Origin: JAURFX01 sp038125265
GTDB lineage: Bacteria; Pseudomonadota; Gammaproteobacteria; Steroidobacterales; Rariloculaceae
Direction of reading: 5' to 3'
NCBI GenBank assembly: GCA_038125265.1
Contig: JAYPDM010000026.1
Coordinates: forward strand, 1 to 14,459
Length of the DNA stretch: 14,459 nt
The notes beneath the pieces are model-generated. The model was not told the DNA's origin. It was given only the letters and a program-made list of their open reading frames with translations, and did not search any database. Made by a program: the position numbers and the translations under genes. This document shows, piece by piece, positions 1 through 6,904 of the stretch (its first letter is position 1; every line of letters starts with the position of its first letter).

Positions 1-603
1 AGCGATCTAAAGGGAAATAAGCGTAGCTTCACTTTTGCCTCTATCGGTTATGACTTTAATTATGGACAGGTTTCTGCTGGCCCCTTTTTAGGTATGATCA
101 ATTATAAAGAGACTTTACATGCTCATGGTCTTGAGGAGCTTGATTCAGATTACCTAAGAGACGCCGGTTTGACGCCAGGACCAATGGAAGGTATTGATCC
201 TAATGAAAAAGTAATCAGTAATACTGCTGAGTGGAGCGGTAATATTTTTGGTGCTCGCATTAAGTTAGACCTAGATCAAGGCATACAATTTAACGCTTTA
301 TTCGGTAGAGGACAGGTTTCTATTGATAATGCAGATAGCCACCTCTTAAGGGATGATTTAGGCCCCAGTCCAAATATCAAGACCACCGGCGATGGTGATG
401 CATCTATCTTAGATCTGAATCTCTCTTATGAATTCATGGAGAATTTTTTAGTCAAAGCAGGTTATCGAAGTTGGGTGTTATCTGATGAGGATGGAACTAC
501 TCGTTTTGGACCAGACTTTGCTAATGGTTATCCAGAGGAAATCTCTACTGAAAGCAAAGGTATGTATCTTGGGGTTGCCTATCGTATCCCTGTGGCTCAG
601 TAA
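1..603 (+). CDS. outer-membrane beta-barrel protein, C-terminal part (5' end outside window)
   Basis: The reading frame is open from base 1 to the TAA at 601-603, giving 200 visible residues; the start lies upstream. The ATG at 94 is internal, because good barrel-like sequence precedes it. The protein shows short stretches of alternating polar and aromatic or hydrophobic residues rich in Gly, Tyr and Phe (for example SIGYDFNYGQVSAGPF and the last strand GMYLGVAYRIPV), separated by acidic loops. There are no long hydrophobic helices. This pattern is typical of outer-membrane beta-barrels, including autotransporter translocators and OmpA/OmpW-like porins, but I cannot assign a family. The protein ends in Gln rather than the C-terminal Phe common in such proteins. 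The next gene converges on it with only 2 nt between the stop codons. Confidence 0.6.
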   Translation, partial: SDLKGNKRSFTFASIGYDFNYGQVSAGPFLGMINYKETLHAHGLEELDSDYLRDAGLTPGPMEGIDPNEKVISNTAEWSGNIFGARIKLDLDQGIQFNALFGRGQVSIDNADSHLLRDDLGPSPNIKTTGDGDASILDLNLSYEFMENFLVKAGYRSWVLSDEDGTTRFGPDFANGYPEEISTESKGMYLGVAYRIPVAQ

Positions 604-605
604 GC

Positions 606-968
606 CTAGTTGATATAAAAAATATAACACCAACTGAATAACCAAAGCATTTGGGCAAAAAAACAGGCGGCAGAGCCCATATCCTTAACGTGCCTGGATA
701 ATTCATTCGGGTCTCTGCTTATCCTATCAATCGTTTTCTCGATAGCGGTATTGAGTATCTCTGTTATAAGCGCAATCGTTCCAATGACCGCTAGATAAAC
801 ACCATGATGAAGTTTAAGCTCCAAGAGAAAAAATAATGGGATTTGCAGAATAAAAAGTACTGCTTGAAACCTAAAGGCAGCCTCACTTTTCCAGCAAAAA
901 GCGATGCCATGAAGCGAATTGATTAGTGCGCGGTAGAGTCTCTTAATTTCAGAAATAATAATATTCAA
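606..968 (-). CDS. dgkA: diacylglycerol kinase (DgkA family)
   Basis: A 120-residue integral membrane kinase that phosphorylates diacylglycerol to phosphatidic acid in the inner membrane, recycling the diacylglycerol released by lipid-dependent envelope modifications. It carries the family signature EILNTAIEKTIDRI and KDMGSAA. Residues E70, N73, E77, K95 and D96 match E. coli E69, N72, E76, K94 and D95 with a constant one-residue offset, and EAAFR near residue 29 is also conserved. Three membrane helices are visible. I chose the TTG at 968-966 as start because it overlaps the TGA of the upstream YeeE gene (TTGA) and gives the usual family length of about 120 residues. An in-frame ATG at 1091 would add 41 residues lying wholly inside the upstream gene that do not resemble the family. 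It is the last gene of a three-gene operon. Confidence 0.93.
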   Translation of the reverse strand: MNIIISEIKRLYRALINSLHGIAFCWKSEAAFRFQAVLFILQIPLFFLLELKLHHGVYLAVIGTIALITEILNTAIEKTIDRISRDPNELSRHVKDMGSAACFFAQMLWLFSWCYIFYIN

Positions 969-1372
969 ATGAACTTCTTGATTTGATTTGAAACAAGCAT
1001 GCCTACGAGCATGGCGGCAACAAAAAGAATGCCATCTTGAGATAATGCATGGGTTAGAGCCGGACCGGGACATAGACCATATAAACCCCACCCAACACCA
1101 AAGATTAATGCCCCAGAGATAAGTTTTTGGTCAATAGCTTTATTTTGAGGTAAGTCGAAAGAATTTCTGAGCATTGGTCTCATCTGTTTCTTGGCTAATT
1201 GATATGCAATAGCAGATACAATAAGTGCACCGCCCATGACAAACATAAGATCAGGAACCCAGTTACCAAAGAGGTCAAGAAATCCCTGGACTTTAGCGGT
1301 ATCTGTCATCCCTGAGACAGCCAAACCTAAACCAAAAATAATTCCAGAGATAAGTGCTACTAAGGAGATCAT
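965..1372 (-). CDS. YeeE/YedE family membrane protein, C-terminal-half type (DUF6691-like)
   Basis: A 135-residue polytopic inner-membrane protein of the YeeE/YedE (TsuA/PmpB) superfamily. Members import thiosulfate or related sulfur compounds, or are linked to sulfur metabolism. The sequence has the two family hallmarks: an N-terminal GLGLAVSGMTD motif (residues 14-24) and GLYGLCPGPAL (97-107) with a conserved Cys101 expected in the substrate path. About four hydrophobic helices are visible. It forms a half-transporter pair with the preceding 133-residue protein; the start ATG at 1372 overlaps that gene's TGA (ATGA). A specific substrate cannot be read from the sequence. Confidence 0.88.
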   Translation of the reverse strand: MISLVALISGIIFGLGLAVSGMTDTAKVQGFLDLFGNWVPDLMFVMGGALIVSAIAYQLAKKQMRPMLRNSFDLPQNKAIDQKLISGALIFGVGWGLYGLCPGPALTHALSQDGILFVAAMLVGMLVSNQIKKFI

Positions 1373-1770
1373 GGATTAACCCCAAATAGCGCAACCGTCA
1401 CAATTCCAGAGGCCATAAAACAAAGCGTGGCAACAATAGAGCGTATTGAAAGTCTTCCAATACCACAAACGCCATGACCGCTTGTGCAGCCTGAGCCTCT
1501 ATTAACTCCAAAACCAACAAGAAAGCCTGCCAAAAGAATAAGGGATGTATTGCTTGGGAGTGTCGGTTGAGAAACCCCGAGAATAGAGTAGGCAATCAGA
1601 GCGCCCAAGGGCAGCCCAATAATAAATAGCGCTGACTCAATGCTTTTTGAGGTGCAGAAATTCCAGAAAATAGTACTGATCCCTGCAACTTTTCCATTGA
1701 GCAGAAGAAGAATAAGCGTGCTTACTCCGATAATCATGCCACCCAAAAGGGGTAAGAAAAATGCATCCAT
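1369..1770 (-). CDS. YeeE/YedE family membrane protein, N-terminal-half type
   Basis: A 133-residue polytopic inner-membrane protein with the YeeE/YedE signature GSGCTSGHGVCGIGRLS (residues 92-108), containing Cys95 and Cys102, and an N-terminal GGMIIGVS motif. In full-length TsuA-type proteins conserved cysteines in such motifs relay thiosulfate across the membrane. Here the two halves are separate 130-residue polypeptides, the arrangement known from PmpA/PmpB-like pairs. It is the first gene of the operon with its partner and dgkA. The upstream region shared with the divergent lipoprotein gene is only 42 bp and shows no clear promoter in this direction. Function as sulfur-compound import is from family knowledge, not shown directly. 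Confidence 0.88.
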   Translation of the reverse strand: MDAFFLPLLGGMIIGVSTLILLLLNGKVAGISTIFWNFCTSKSIESALFIIGLPLGALIAYSILGVSQPTLPSNTSLILLAGFLVGFGVNRGSGCTSGHGVCGIGRLSIRSIVATLCFMASGIVTVALFGVNP

Positions 1771-1777
1771 ATCTTTA

Positions 1778-1805
1778 TTGATTATTTTTGTTTCAAGGCT
1801 ATTAT
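1778..1805 (+). promoter_or_regulatory. possible sigma70 promoter touching the lipoprotein start
   Basis: TTGATT at 1778-1783 and TATTAT at 1800-1805 are separated by 16 bp, close to consensus. Transcription would begin near 1811-1813, at or beside the ATG at 1813, giving an essentially leaderless message. No Shine-Dalgarno sequence precedes that ATG. In AT-rich DNA such matches occur by chance, so this is tentative. Confidence 0.35.
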
Positions 1806-1812
1806 TACTCTA

Positions 1813-2361
1813 ATGTGGCTTAAATTAAAGTTTCTTATTGTTGCAACTATGATTGTTGTTGGATGCAGTAATGATTTATCTGTATTTGCTTATGATGGTG
1901 AGCAAGTCGTCTCATTAAACGATATCACACAAGATCAGGAGTCGAGAGGTTATTACGATGGACGTCCCTTTACAGGCACCGCCGTCACGCTTCACAGAAA
2001 CTCTAATCTTAACAATCGAATTCAGTTTAACTACGGCGAGATACATGGCCAGGCTGAGTCTTGGCATTCGAATCAGGTTATGGCCTCGCTTGTTGAGTAT
2101 ACCAATCATCAAAAAGATGGACTTGCCATCAGTTGGAATGATCAGGGGATTGTGGAGACAGTGATTCATTATGAAAATGATTTACAACAAGGTTTAACCA
2201 TTTACTTTGATGACCTCGGAGAGGTCGATCAATATTATTGTTTTGATGAAGATGAAGAGGCGAACCAATCTTACTGCATTGATAATTACATGACACATTT
2301 TGTGGATTATCTAAATTATTTACCGAGTGAGACAAATCTCTTTGAACCAGAATTTAATTAA
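1813..2361 (+). CDS. putative outer-membrane lipoprotein with MORN-variant repeats
   Basis: A 182-residue protein with a lipoprotein signal peptide: basic Lys4/Lys6, a hydrophobic core, and a lipobox ending VVGC at Cys18. Ser at +2 predicts outer-membrane rather than inner-membrane retention. Residues about 45-140 contain spaced repeats of roughly 22-24 residues with the pattern G-x-x-x-x-Y/W-x-x-x-G (YYDGRPFTGTAV, YGEIHGQAESWH, HQKDGLAISWND, NDLQQGLTIYFDD), resembling the MORN_2/YwqK-type repeats of many bacterial surface lipoproteins. The C-terminal 40 residues are acidic and aromatic with two cysteines. Specific function is unknown. The next gene starts 14 nt after its stop with a good ribosome binding site, so the two are probably cotranscribed. 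Confidence 0.72.
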   Translation: MWLKLKFLIVATMIVVGCSNDLSVFAYDGEQVVSLNDITQDQESRGYYDGRPFTGTAVTLHRNSNLNNRIQFNYGEIHGQAESWHSNQVMASLVEYTNHQKDGLAISWNDQGIVETVIHYENDLQQGLTIYFDDLGEVDQYYCFDEDEEANQSYCIDNYMTHFVDYLNYLPSETNLFEPEFN

Positions 2362-2375
2362 TGTATGAGGCATAG

Positions 2376-2564
2376 ATGAGCGATTGGGATGATGATGATT
2401 GGGATGATGGGGTAGAGGCATCTGAGGATGATAATGATCTTGACGATGGTCTTGATCTTAATGAGCTTATTGAAGAGCTAGAAGAGGTCATAGCAAGATA
2501 TCCTGAGCTCACAGATGATGAGAAGGATAGTCTGATTGCAACCTTTCCAACCCTTTTAGATTAG
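2376..2564 (+). CDS. small highly acidic protein, unknown function
   Basis: A 62-residue soluble protein that I do not recognise. About 26 residues are Asp or Glu and only two are basic (Arg40, Lys51). The N-terminal half is a disordered-looking DWDDDDWDDG tract, and the second half (about residues 27-62) has amphipathic helical character, LNELIEELEEVIARYPELTDDEKDSLI. A TGAGG Shine-Dalgarno at 2366-2370 lies 5 nt before the ATG, supporting real expression. The N-terminal Asp/Trp stretch arises from a 13-bp direct repeat (2382-2394 and 2397-2409, period 15 nt). It may be a binding partner or chaperone-like acidic protein, but that is only a guess. Confidence 0.6.
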   Translation: MSDWDDDDWDDGVEASEDDNDLDDGLDLNELIEELEEVIARYPELTDDEKDSLIATFPTLLD

Positions 2565-2589
2565 AGTTCGCAAAATAACCCCTTAATAA

Positions 2590-2618
2590 TCAATTCATTA
2601 GATAAATTAGGATATAAT
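2590..2618 (+). promoter_or_regulatory. probable promoter of the ccm operon
   Basis: A perfect TATAAT at 2613-2618 stands 16 nt before the ccmA ATG at 2635. A weak -35 candidate (TCAATT, 2590-2595) lies 17 bp upstream. Transcription would start near 2624-2627, leaving a leader of only about 8-11 nt with no Shine-Dalgarno. The -10 match is strong; the -35 is poor and an activator could be needed. Confidence 0.45.
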
Positions 2619-2634
2619 TTATTCTGATTTTTCT

Positions 2635-3240
2635 ATGATTTTGCCAATTAATTTAAATGTTTCTGATCTTTTGGTTAAAAGGGGAGAAATCCCTTTAATC
2701 CAGTCATTTTCAGTTAATCTTGTACCCCATGATTGTTGTATGCTTACTGGGCCTAATGGCTCTGGTAAAACAACCCTTTTAAGAACGATTGCAGGCCTCT
2801 TAAAACCATCTGGGGGGAAAGTAGATTTAAATACCGATTCTGAGTCCAAGCCGATGATTGCTTATCATGGGCACCAAGATGCCCTTACCGAGCAAATGAC
2901 TGTGATTGAGAATTTAATTTTTTATCAAAAATTATATAAAAGTGATTCTGAGCAAATGGATTCTCTGATTCAAAAATTTGCTATTGATTATTTAAATCAA
3001 CCTGTCAGTCAGCTATCAGCAGGCCAAAAAAAAAGAGCCAGCCTTTGCTGTCATTTTTTAACAAAAGCTTCACTATGGATTTTTGATGAGCCTGCAACTA
3101 ATCTTGATCAGAATTCAATAAATGTTCTGACTCAAGAGATTGAAAAGCTTAAAGACAGTGGTGCAATTGTTCTTATTGCGACACATAGCCCGCAAATTTA
3201 TTCATATATATCTAACCTTAATGTTTCTCTTGAGCCATGA
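2635..3240 (+). CDS. ccmA: heme exporter ATP-binding protein CcmA
   Basis: The 201-residue cytoplasmic ATPase of the CcmAB(CD) complex. ATP hydrolysis is used to release holo-CcmE from CcmC so that heme can be passed to the ligase. Visible motifs: Walker A GPNGSGKT (39-46), the family-typical QDALTEQMTVIENL (81-94), signature LSAGQ (127-131, Ala replacing the more usual second Gly, as in other CcmA proteins), Walker B LWIFDEP (147-153) and switch His184. Length is normal for CcmA. It is the first gene of the ccm operon; its stop overlaps the ccmB start by 4 nt. The ATG at 2635 lacks a Shine-Dalgarno sequence and sits very close to a strong -10 box. Confidence 0.95.
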   Translation: MILPINLNVSDLLVKRGEIPLIQSFSVNLVPHDCCMLTGPNGSGKTTLLRTIAGLLKPSGGKVDLNTDSESKPMIAYHGHQDALTEQMTVIENLIFYQKLYKSDSEQMDSLIQKFAIDYLNQPVSQLSAGQKKRASLCCHFLTKASLWIFDEPATNLDQNSINVLTQEIEKLKDSGAIVLIATHSPQIYSYISNLNVSLEP

Positions 3241-3899
3241 TGTTTAATTTTTTAAATCGAGAGGTTAAAGCAATTATCGGTGATAGCTCATTAATTAGTA
3301 GTGTTTTGATATACTTTATCATCGCAATCAGTGTGGTAAATTTTGTTTTATCAGGCATGACATCAATGATTGCAGTGATTGCAGGTTCGGTTTTTTCTTG
3401 GATAATTTTATTATTGATCAGCGTAAATTTTGGCTATCAAATCTATTTTCGAGATTTCTTAGATGGTTCTATTGATAAAATTCTTCTTTCAGGGTGTTCG
3501 TTAATGTTATTTATGCTGATCAAGCTCTTTGTGCATTGGGTTTTTATTGTTCTGCCCCTTGGTATTCTCTCAGCTCTTAATATCAAGATACTTCTGAATA
3601 GCCCACTTAGCTACTCGATGATTTTATCTCTAGCTGTATTTTCAACTTTTATCATTGCTTGTTTTATTAGCTTTTCAACACTTATTGCTTTTAGGGCGAA
3701 GCTAGGAAACATGTTATTAGGGATTATCTCCATTCCTTTGCTCATGCCCTTGTTGATTTTTATTTCTGCAGTCTCCATATCGCAGCAGCTTCCTTATAAC
3801 ATAGAGGCAATCTTTAGGATCCTCAGTGGTTCCTGCCTTGTTTTGCTTGTTGTGATCCCTTTTATTAACAGTCTAATTATTAAGGAAGTGGGTGAATGA
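3237..3899 (+). CDS. ccmB: heme exporter protein CcmB
   Basis: A 220-residue inner-membrane permease with about six hydrophobic helices, the expected partner of CcmA in the ABC transporter of System I. Family-like segments include the N-terminal NREVKAIIGDSSLISSVL region and GSIDKILLSGCS (residues about 77-88), corresponding to the canonical DG-LEQL-LS segment. The start ATG overlaps the ccmA stop (ATGA at 3237-3240), and its own stop overlaps the ccmC start (ATGA at 3896-3899). Identification rests on topology, length and its place between unmistakable ccmA and ccmC. Confidence 0.93.
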   Translation: MMFNFLNREVKAIIGDSSLISSVLIYFIIAISVVNFVLSGMTSMIAVIAGSVFSWIILLLISVNFGYQIYFRDFLDGSIDKILLSGCSLMLFMLIKLFVHWVFIVLPLGILSALNIKILLNSPLSYSMILSLAVFSTFIIACFISFSTLIAFRAKLGNMLLGIISIPLLMPLLIFISAVSISQQLPYNIEAIFRILSGSCLVLLVVIPFINSLIIKEVGE

Positions 3900-4639
3900 A
3901 TATCATTAAGCTTTTTCACCAATTCATTTCCCCAAGATTTGTCTATTGGCTTTCAAGTGTCATTATTCCTTACATCTTTATCCTAGCGCTTATCTTGATA
4001 GCATTTGGTTTGTATCAAGGAATATTTATTGCCCCTCCAGATTACTTACAGGGTGATGCATATCGCATAATCTATATTCATGTTCCTGCAGCATATTTGA
4101 GTTTATTAGGTTATGTCATTCTGGCTGTATCTTCCTTTTTGGGTTTTGTGTGGCATATCAAAATTGGTTATTATGCTGCCCGATCTGTGGCAGGTATTGG
4201 AGCAATATTTACTGTGATTGCACTTCTTACAGGTGCTATTTGGGGTAAGCCAATGTGGGGCACTTATTGGCAATGGACAGATCCAAGAATGATGTCTGAA
4301 TTATTTTTACTGTTTTTATATCTTGGCTATATGGCCTTAATCGTAAATATTACAAATATTGATCAAGCAGACAGAGTTGGTTCAATACTTGCAATGATTG
4401 GTTTGATAAATGTCCCAATCATCCACTACTCAGTAGAATGGTGGAGTAGTATCCATCAAGGGCCTAGCATTATGCGTGAAGGGGGACCGTCAATAGCTCC
4501 AGAAATGCTCTATCCATTACTTACTTCTATTCTCGGTTTCACTCTCTTATTTATTTTTCTATTTTTATACCGCTTAAATACTATGATCCTCCTCAGAGAG
4601 TCTGGTGCACGCTGGCTAAAGGAGATGATCCATGAGTAA
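3896..4639 (+). CDS. ccmC: heme handling protein CcmC
   Basis: A 247-residue, six-helix inner-membrane protein that binds heme with a tryptophan-rich periplasmic loop and attaches it covalently to CcmE. The two axial-ligand histidines of the family are present: His62 in IHVPAAYLSL and His177 in IIHYSVEWW. The tryptophan-rich motif is WGTYWQWTDPRMMSEL (residues 121-136). Compared with the usual WGTWWVWDARLTSEL as in E. coli, it has one additional residue (Thr128) between the last Trp and the Asp, plus less common residues after it. The reading frame through the motif is clean. Length and the rest of the protein, including WGKPM upstream and ELFLLFLYLGY downstream, are normal for CcmC. The last codons overlap the ccmD start. 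Confidence 0.96.
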   Translation: MNIIKLFHQFISPRFVYWLSSVIIPYIFILALILIAFGLYQGIFIAPPDYLQGDAYRIIYIHVPAAYLSLLGYVILAVSSFLGFVWHIKIGYYAARSVAGIGAIFTVIALLTGAIWGKPMWGTYWQWTDPRMMSELFLLFLYLGYMALIVNITNIDQADRVGSILAMIGLINVPIIHYSVEWWSSIHQGPSIMREGGPSIAPEMLYPLLTSILGFTLLFIFLFLYRLNTMILLRESGARWLKEMIHE

Positions 4640-4796
4640 TTACTGGTTATATGTGATTGTTTCTTATACGATTTCAGCATCCATATTAATTATTTTTGTA
4701 TGGATAAGCTATTTGCAAAGAGTGAGAGCTTGGCAAGAGTTAAAAAAATTAAAAATTAAAACAGGCATTATTCCGAAGATAAATAAATATGACTAA
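4632..4796 (+). CDS. ccmD: heme exporter protein CcmD
   Basis: A 54-residue protein starting at the ATG at 4632, 8 nt inside the end of ccmC, and ending with TAA at 4794-4796, 8 nt inside ccmE. It has one N-terminal membrane helix (about residues 6-27) preceded by an aromatic segment (NYWLYVIVSY), followed by a basic cytoplasmic tail (YLQRVRAWQELKKLKIK). That is the classic CcmD layout: a small membrane protein needed for release of holo-CcmE from the CcmABC complex. It is somewhat shorter than many homologues and would be missed by a 60-residue cutoff. Position between ccmC and ccmE and overlap on both sides make the call secure despite low sequence conservation. Confidence 0.9.
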   Translation: MSNYWLYVIVSYTISASILIIFVWISYLQRVRAWQELKKLKIKTGIIPKINKYD

Positions 4797-5211
4797 AAAA
4801 AGAATTCAACGAATATTATTTATTGCCATATTAATAGCCCTTGTAAGTATTGGTTTGAACTTAATTTGGAATGCTTTTGAAGAAAATCTGTTGTATTCAT
4901 TTTCTCCGACTCAAGTGCTTAATAATGAAGCACCGGCTGAGCAGACGATAAGGCTTGCTGGCATGGTTAAAGAGGGAAGTCTTATCAATGGCACAGATTT
5001 ACTGGTTGAATTTACCTTAACAGATTTTCTCAATGAGGTTACGGTTCAGTACCGCGGCATTACTCCGGATCTATTTGGCGAGGGGCAAGGAGTGGTCGTT
5101 CAGGGGATGATGCGAGATGATATCTTTTATGCGAATGAAAATGGGCTTTTAGCTAAGCACGACGAAAACTATATGCCTCCAGAGGTAGCTGATATTTTAA
5201 TGAATCAATAA
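4789..5211 (+). CDS. ccmE: cytochrome c maturation heme chaperone CcmE
   Basis: The 140-residue periplasmic heme chaperone anchored by an N-terminal helix (about residues 8-28) after a basic start MTKKRIQR. The motif LAKHDENYMPPEV (121-133) contains the heme-attachment histidine, His124, and the axial-ligand tyrosine, Tyr128, equivalent to E. coli His130 and Tyr134. The intervening region has the expected beta-rich OB-fold pattern (IRLAGMVKEGS, VTVQYRGITPDLFGEGQGVVVQG). CcmE receives heme from CcmC and hands it to CcmF/H. It overlaps ccmD by 8 nt and its TAA overlaps the ccmF ATG by one base (TAATG). Confidence 0.97.
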   Translation: MTKKRIQRILFIAILIALVSIGLNLIWNAFEENLLYSFSPTQVLNNEAPAEQTIRLAGMVKEGSLINGTDLLVEFTLTDFLNEVTVQYRGITPDLFGEGQGVVVQGMMRDDIFYANENGLLAKHDENYMPPEVADILMNQ

Positions 5212-6904
5212 TGATCAGTTTTTTTGGTAATTTAGCTTTGGTTATTTCTCTCGCGCTAGCGTTGGTTCTCTCGCTTTTTCCTATTGTCGGCTATTTTTTA
5301 AATAATGAGTGGAAAAGCCTCGCAAGGCCACTGACTTTATTAATATTTATAGCCATAGCAATTGCGTATGTATTGCTGACATCAGCTTTTCTTAACGATG
5401 AATTCTCAATCCTTTATGTAGCATCAAATTCAAACACTCAGCTCCCCCTGATTTATAAGTTCACTGCTGTATGGGGTGGCCATGAGGGATCAATGCTCTT
5501 GTGGGTGCTTTTTCTATCAGTTTGGTCTGTAGCTCTGGCAATGATTTCATTGAGACATGATCCGGTTACTGTATCACTCTCACTGAGTGTCATCGGATTT
5601 GTATTGTTGGGTATCATTGGATTTATATTTTTTACTTCTAATCCTTTTGATTTATCGCCAAGAATTATTACTGAGGGAAATGATTTAAATCCTTTGCTTC
5701 AAGACCCTGGAATGGCTATTCATCCTCCTATGCTTTACCTCGGTTACGTTGGGCTGGCTATTCCTTTTGCCTTTTCTGTAGCCATATTAATTCAAGGTAA
5801 ATTTCAGCAGCAACAGCTTACTTGGCTGAGGCCTTGGCTTTCACTCTGCTGGGCATTTCTCACCATTGGTATCACTTTAGGAAGTTGGTGGGCCTATTAT
5901 GAGCTAGGGTGGGGTGGATGGTGGTTTTGGGATCCTGTAGAAAATGCCTCATTTATGCCATGGCTTATTGCGACTGCACTTATTCATTCTGCCACTGTCA
6001 CTGAAAGCCGAGGAAGTTTTAAAAGTTGGTTCATACTCTTATCTATCATTGGTTTTGCATTAAGCTTATTAGGTACTTTTTTAGTAAGATCAGGAGTGCT
6101 TGTGAGCGTCCATGCGTTTGCATCAGACCCTTCTAGAGGACTCTTTATTTTGGTGCTTATTGGCNNNNNNNNNNNNNNNNNNNNNNNNNNNNNNNNNNNN
6201 NNNNNNNNNNNNNNNNNNNNNNNNNNNNNNNNNNNNNNNNNNNNNNNNNNNNNNNNNNNNNNNNAGTAGCAATCATAGCGGTTATATTACCGACTCTGAT
6301 CATATTCATTTTAGATTTAGACTTTTCAATATTTACATTGGTCGGCTATTGGTCTTTTTTATGGATCCTTTTGTCAACCTTGGTTTGGGCTGGACAGCTA
6401 TTTTTTAATGATAAAAGTAAAGCTGCTTTTAGACAGCAGCTACCAATGATCATTGCTCATTCTGGTTTAGCAATATTTATTTTTGGTGTCACTTGTGTCA
6501 ATAACTACAGTCAGACCATTGAGGAGGTTGTAGCTCTAAATTCCTCTATTGAGTTTAATGAAAGGGAATGGTTTTTTGGTGATTTAAGAGAGGTAGAAGG
6601 CCCAAACTATTTAGCGATAGAAGCTGAGGTTATTATGACCGATGCCAATGGAACTATAAATTTTAATCCCCAAAGAAGAATATACAGCAACCAATCAAGT
6701 GCTATGACTGAGGCATCGATTGATGCCAATTTATCAAGAGACTTATTTGTTGCACTTGGAGATCCGGTGAATGGTTCCTCTGAATGGGGCTTTCGATTTC
6801 AATATCGACCCTTTATTAGATTAATATGGTTAGGAGCCTTGATCATGGCCATTGGCGGAATAATCTCAACAATTATGAATCATAGAAAGCTAAGGCTGGC
6901 CTAG
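5211..6904 (+). CDS. ccmF: heme lyase CcmF (interrupted by a 100-N assembly gap)
   Basis: The large inner-membrane subunit of the cytochrome c heme lyase, which binds heme b and ligates heme from CcmE to apocytochrome. Before the gap 318 residues are visible, including GGHEGS (89-94), HPPMLYLGY with His171, the tryptophan-rich WGGWWFWDPVENASFMPWL with its preceding SWWAYYELG, His259 and His301. These match E. coli His173, His261 and His303 with a constant offset of two. After the gap (bases 6266-6904) another 212 residues include LPMIIAHSGLAIF, whose histidine at 6458-6460 corresponds to the second heme-b ligand, E. coli His491, and the terminal LFVALGDP...WGFRFQYRPF. The two parts lie in different frames only because the N run is of arbitrary length. 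About 106 residues (near 320 bp) are probably missing, judged from E. coli spacing. Confidence 0.95.
6165..6264. other. assembly gap of 100 N inside ccmF
   Basis: Exactly 100 unknown bases, the conventional length for a scaffold gap of unknown size. The flanking ccmF fragments need roughly 300-400 bp between them, so the true gap is probably longer than shown and coordinates to its right may be understated. Confidence 0.97.

Noticed and set aside
94..96. ATG at 94 as start of the barrel protein
   Set aside because: The frame is open to base 1 and the preceding 31 residues look like the same barrel, so this is an internal methionine.
969..1091. Longer dgkA starting at an ATG at 1091
   Set aside because: The additional 41 residues are entirely inside the YeeE-type gene in another frame and do not resemble DgkA; the TTG at 968 overlapping the upstream stop gives the normal family length.
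6100..6408. ccmF as a frameshifted pseudogene
   Set aside because: The frame change coincides with a 100-N placeholder; conserved histidines and motifs are present on both sides.
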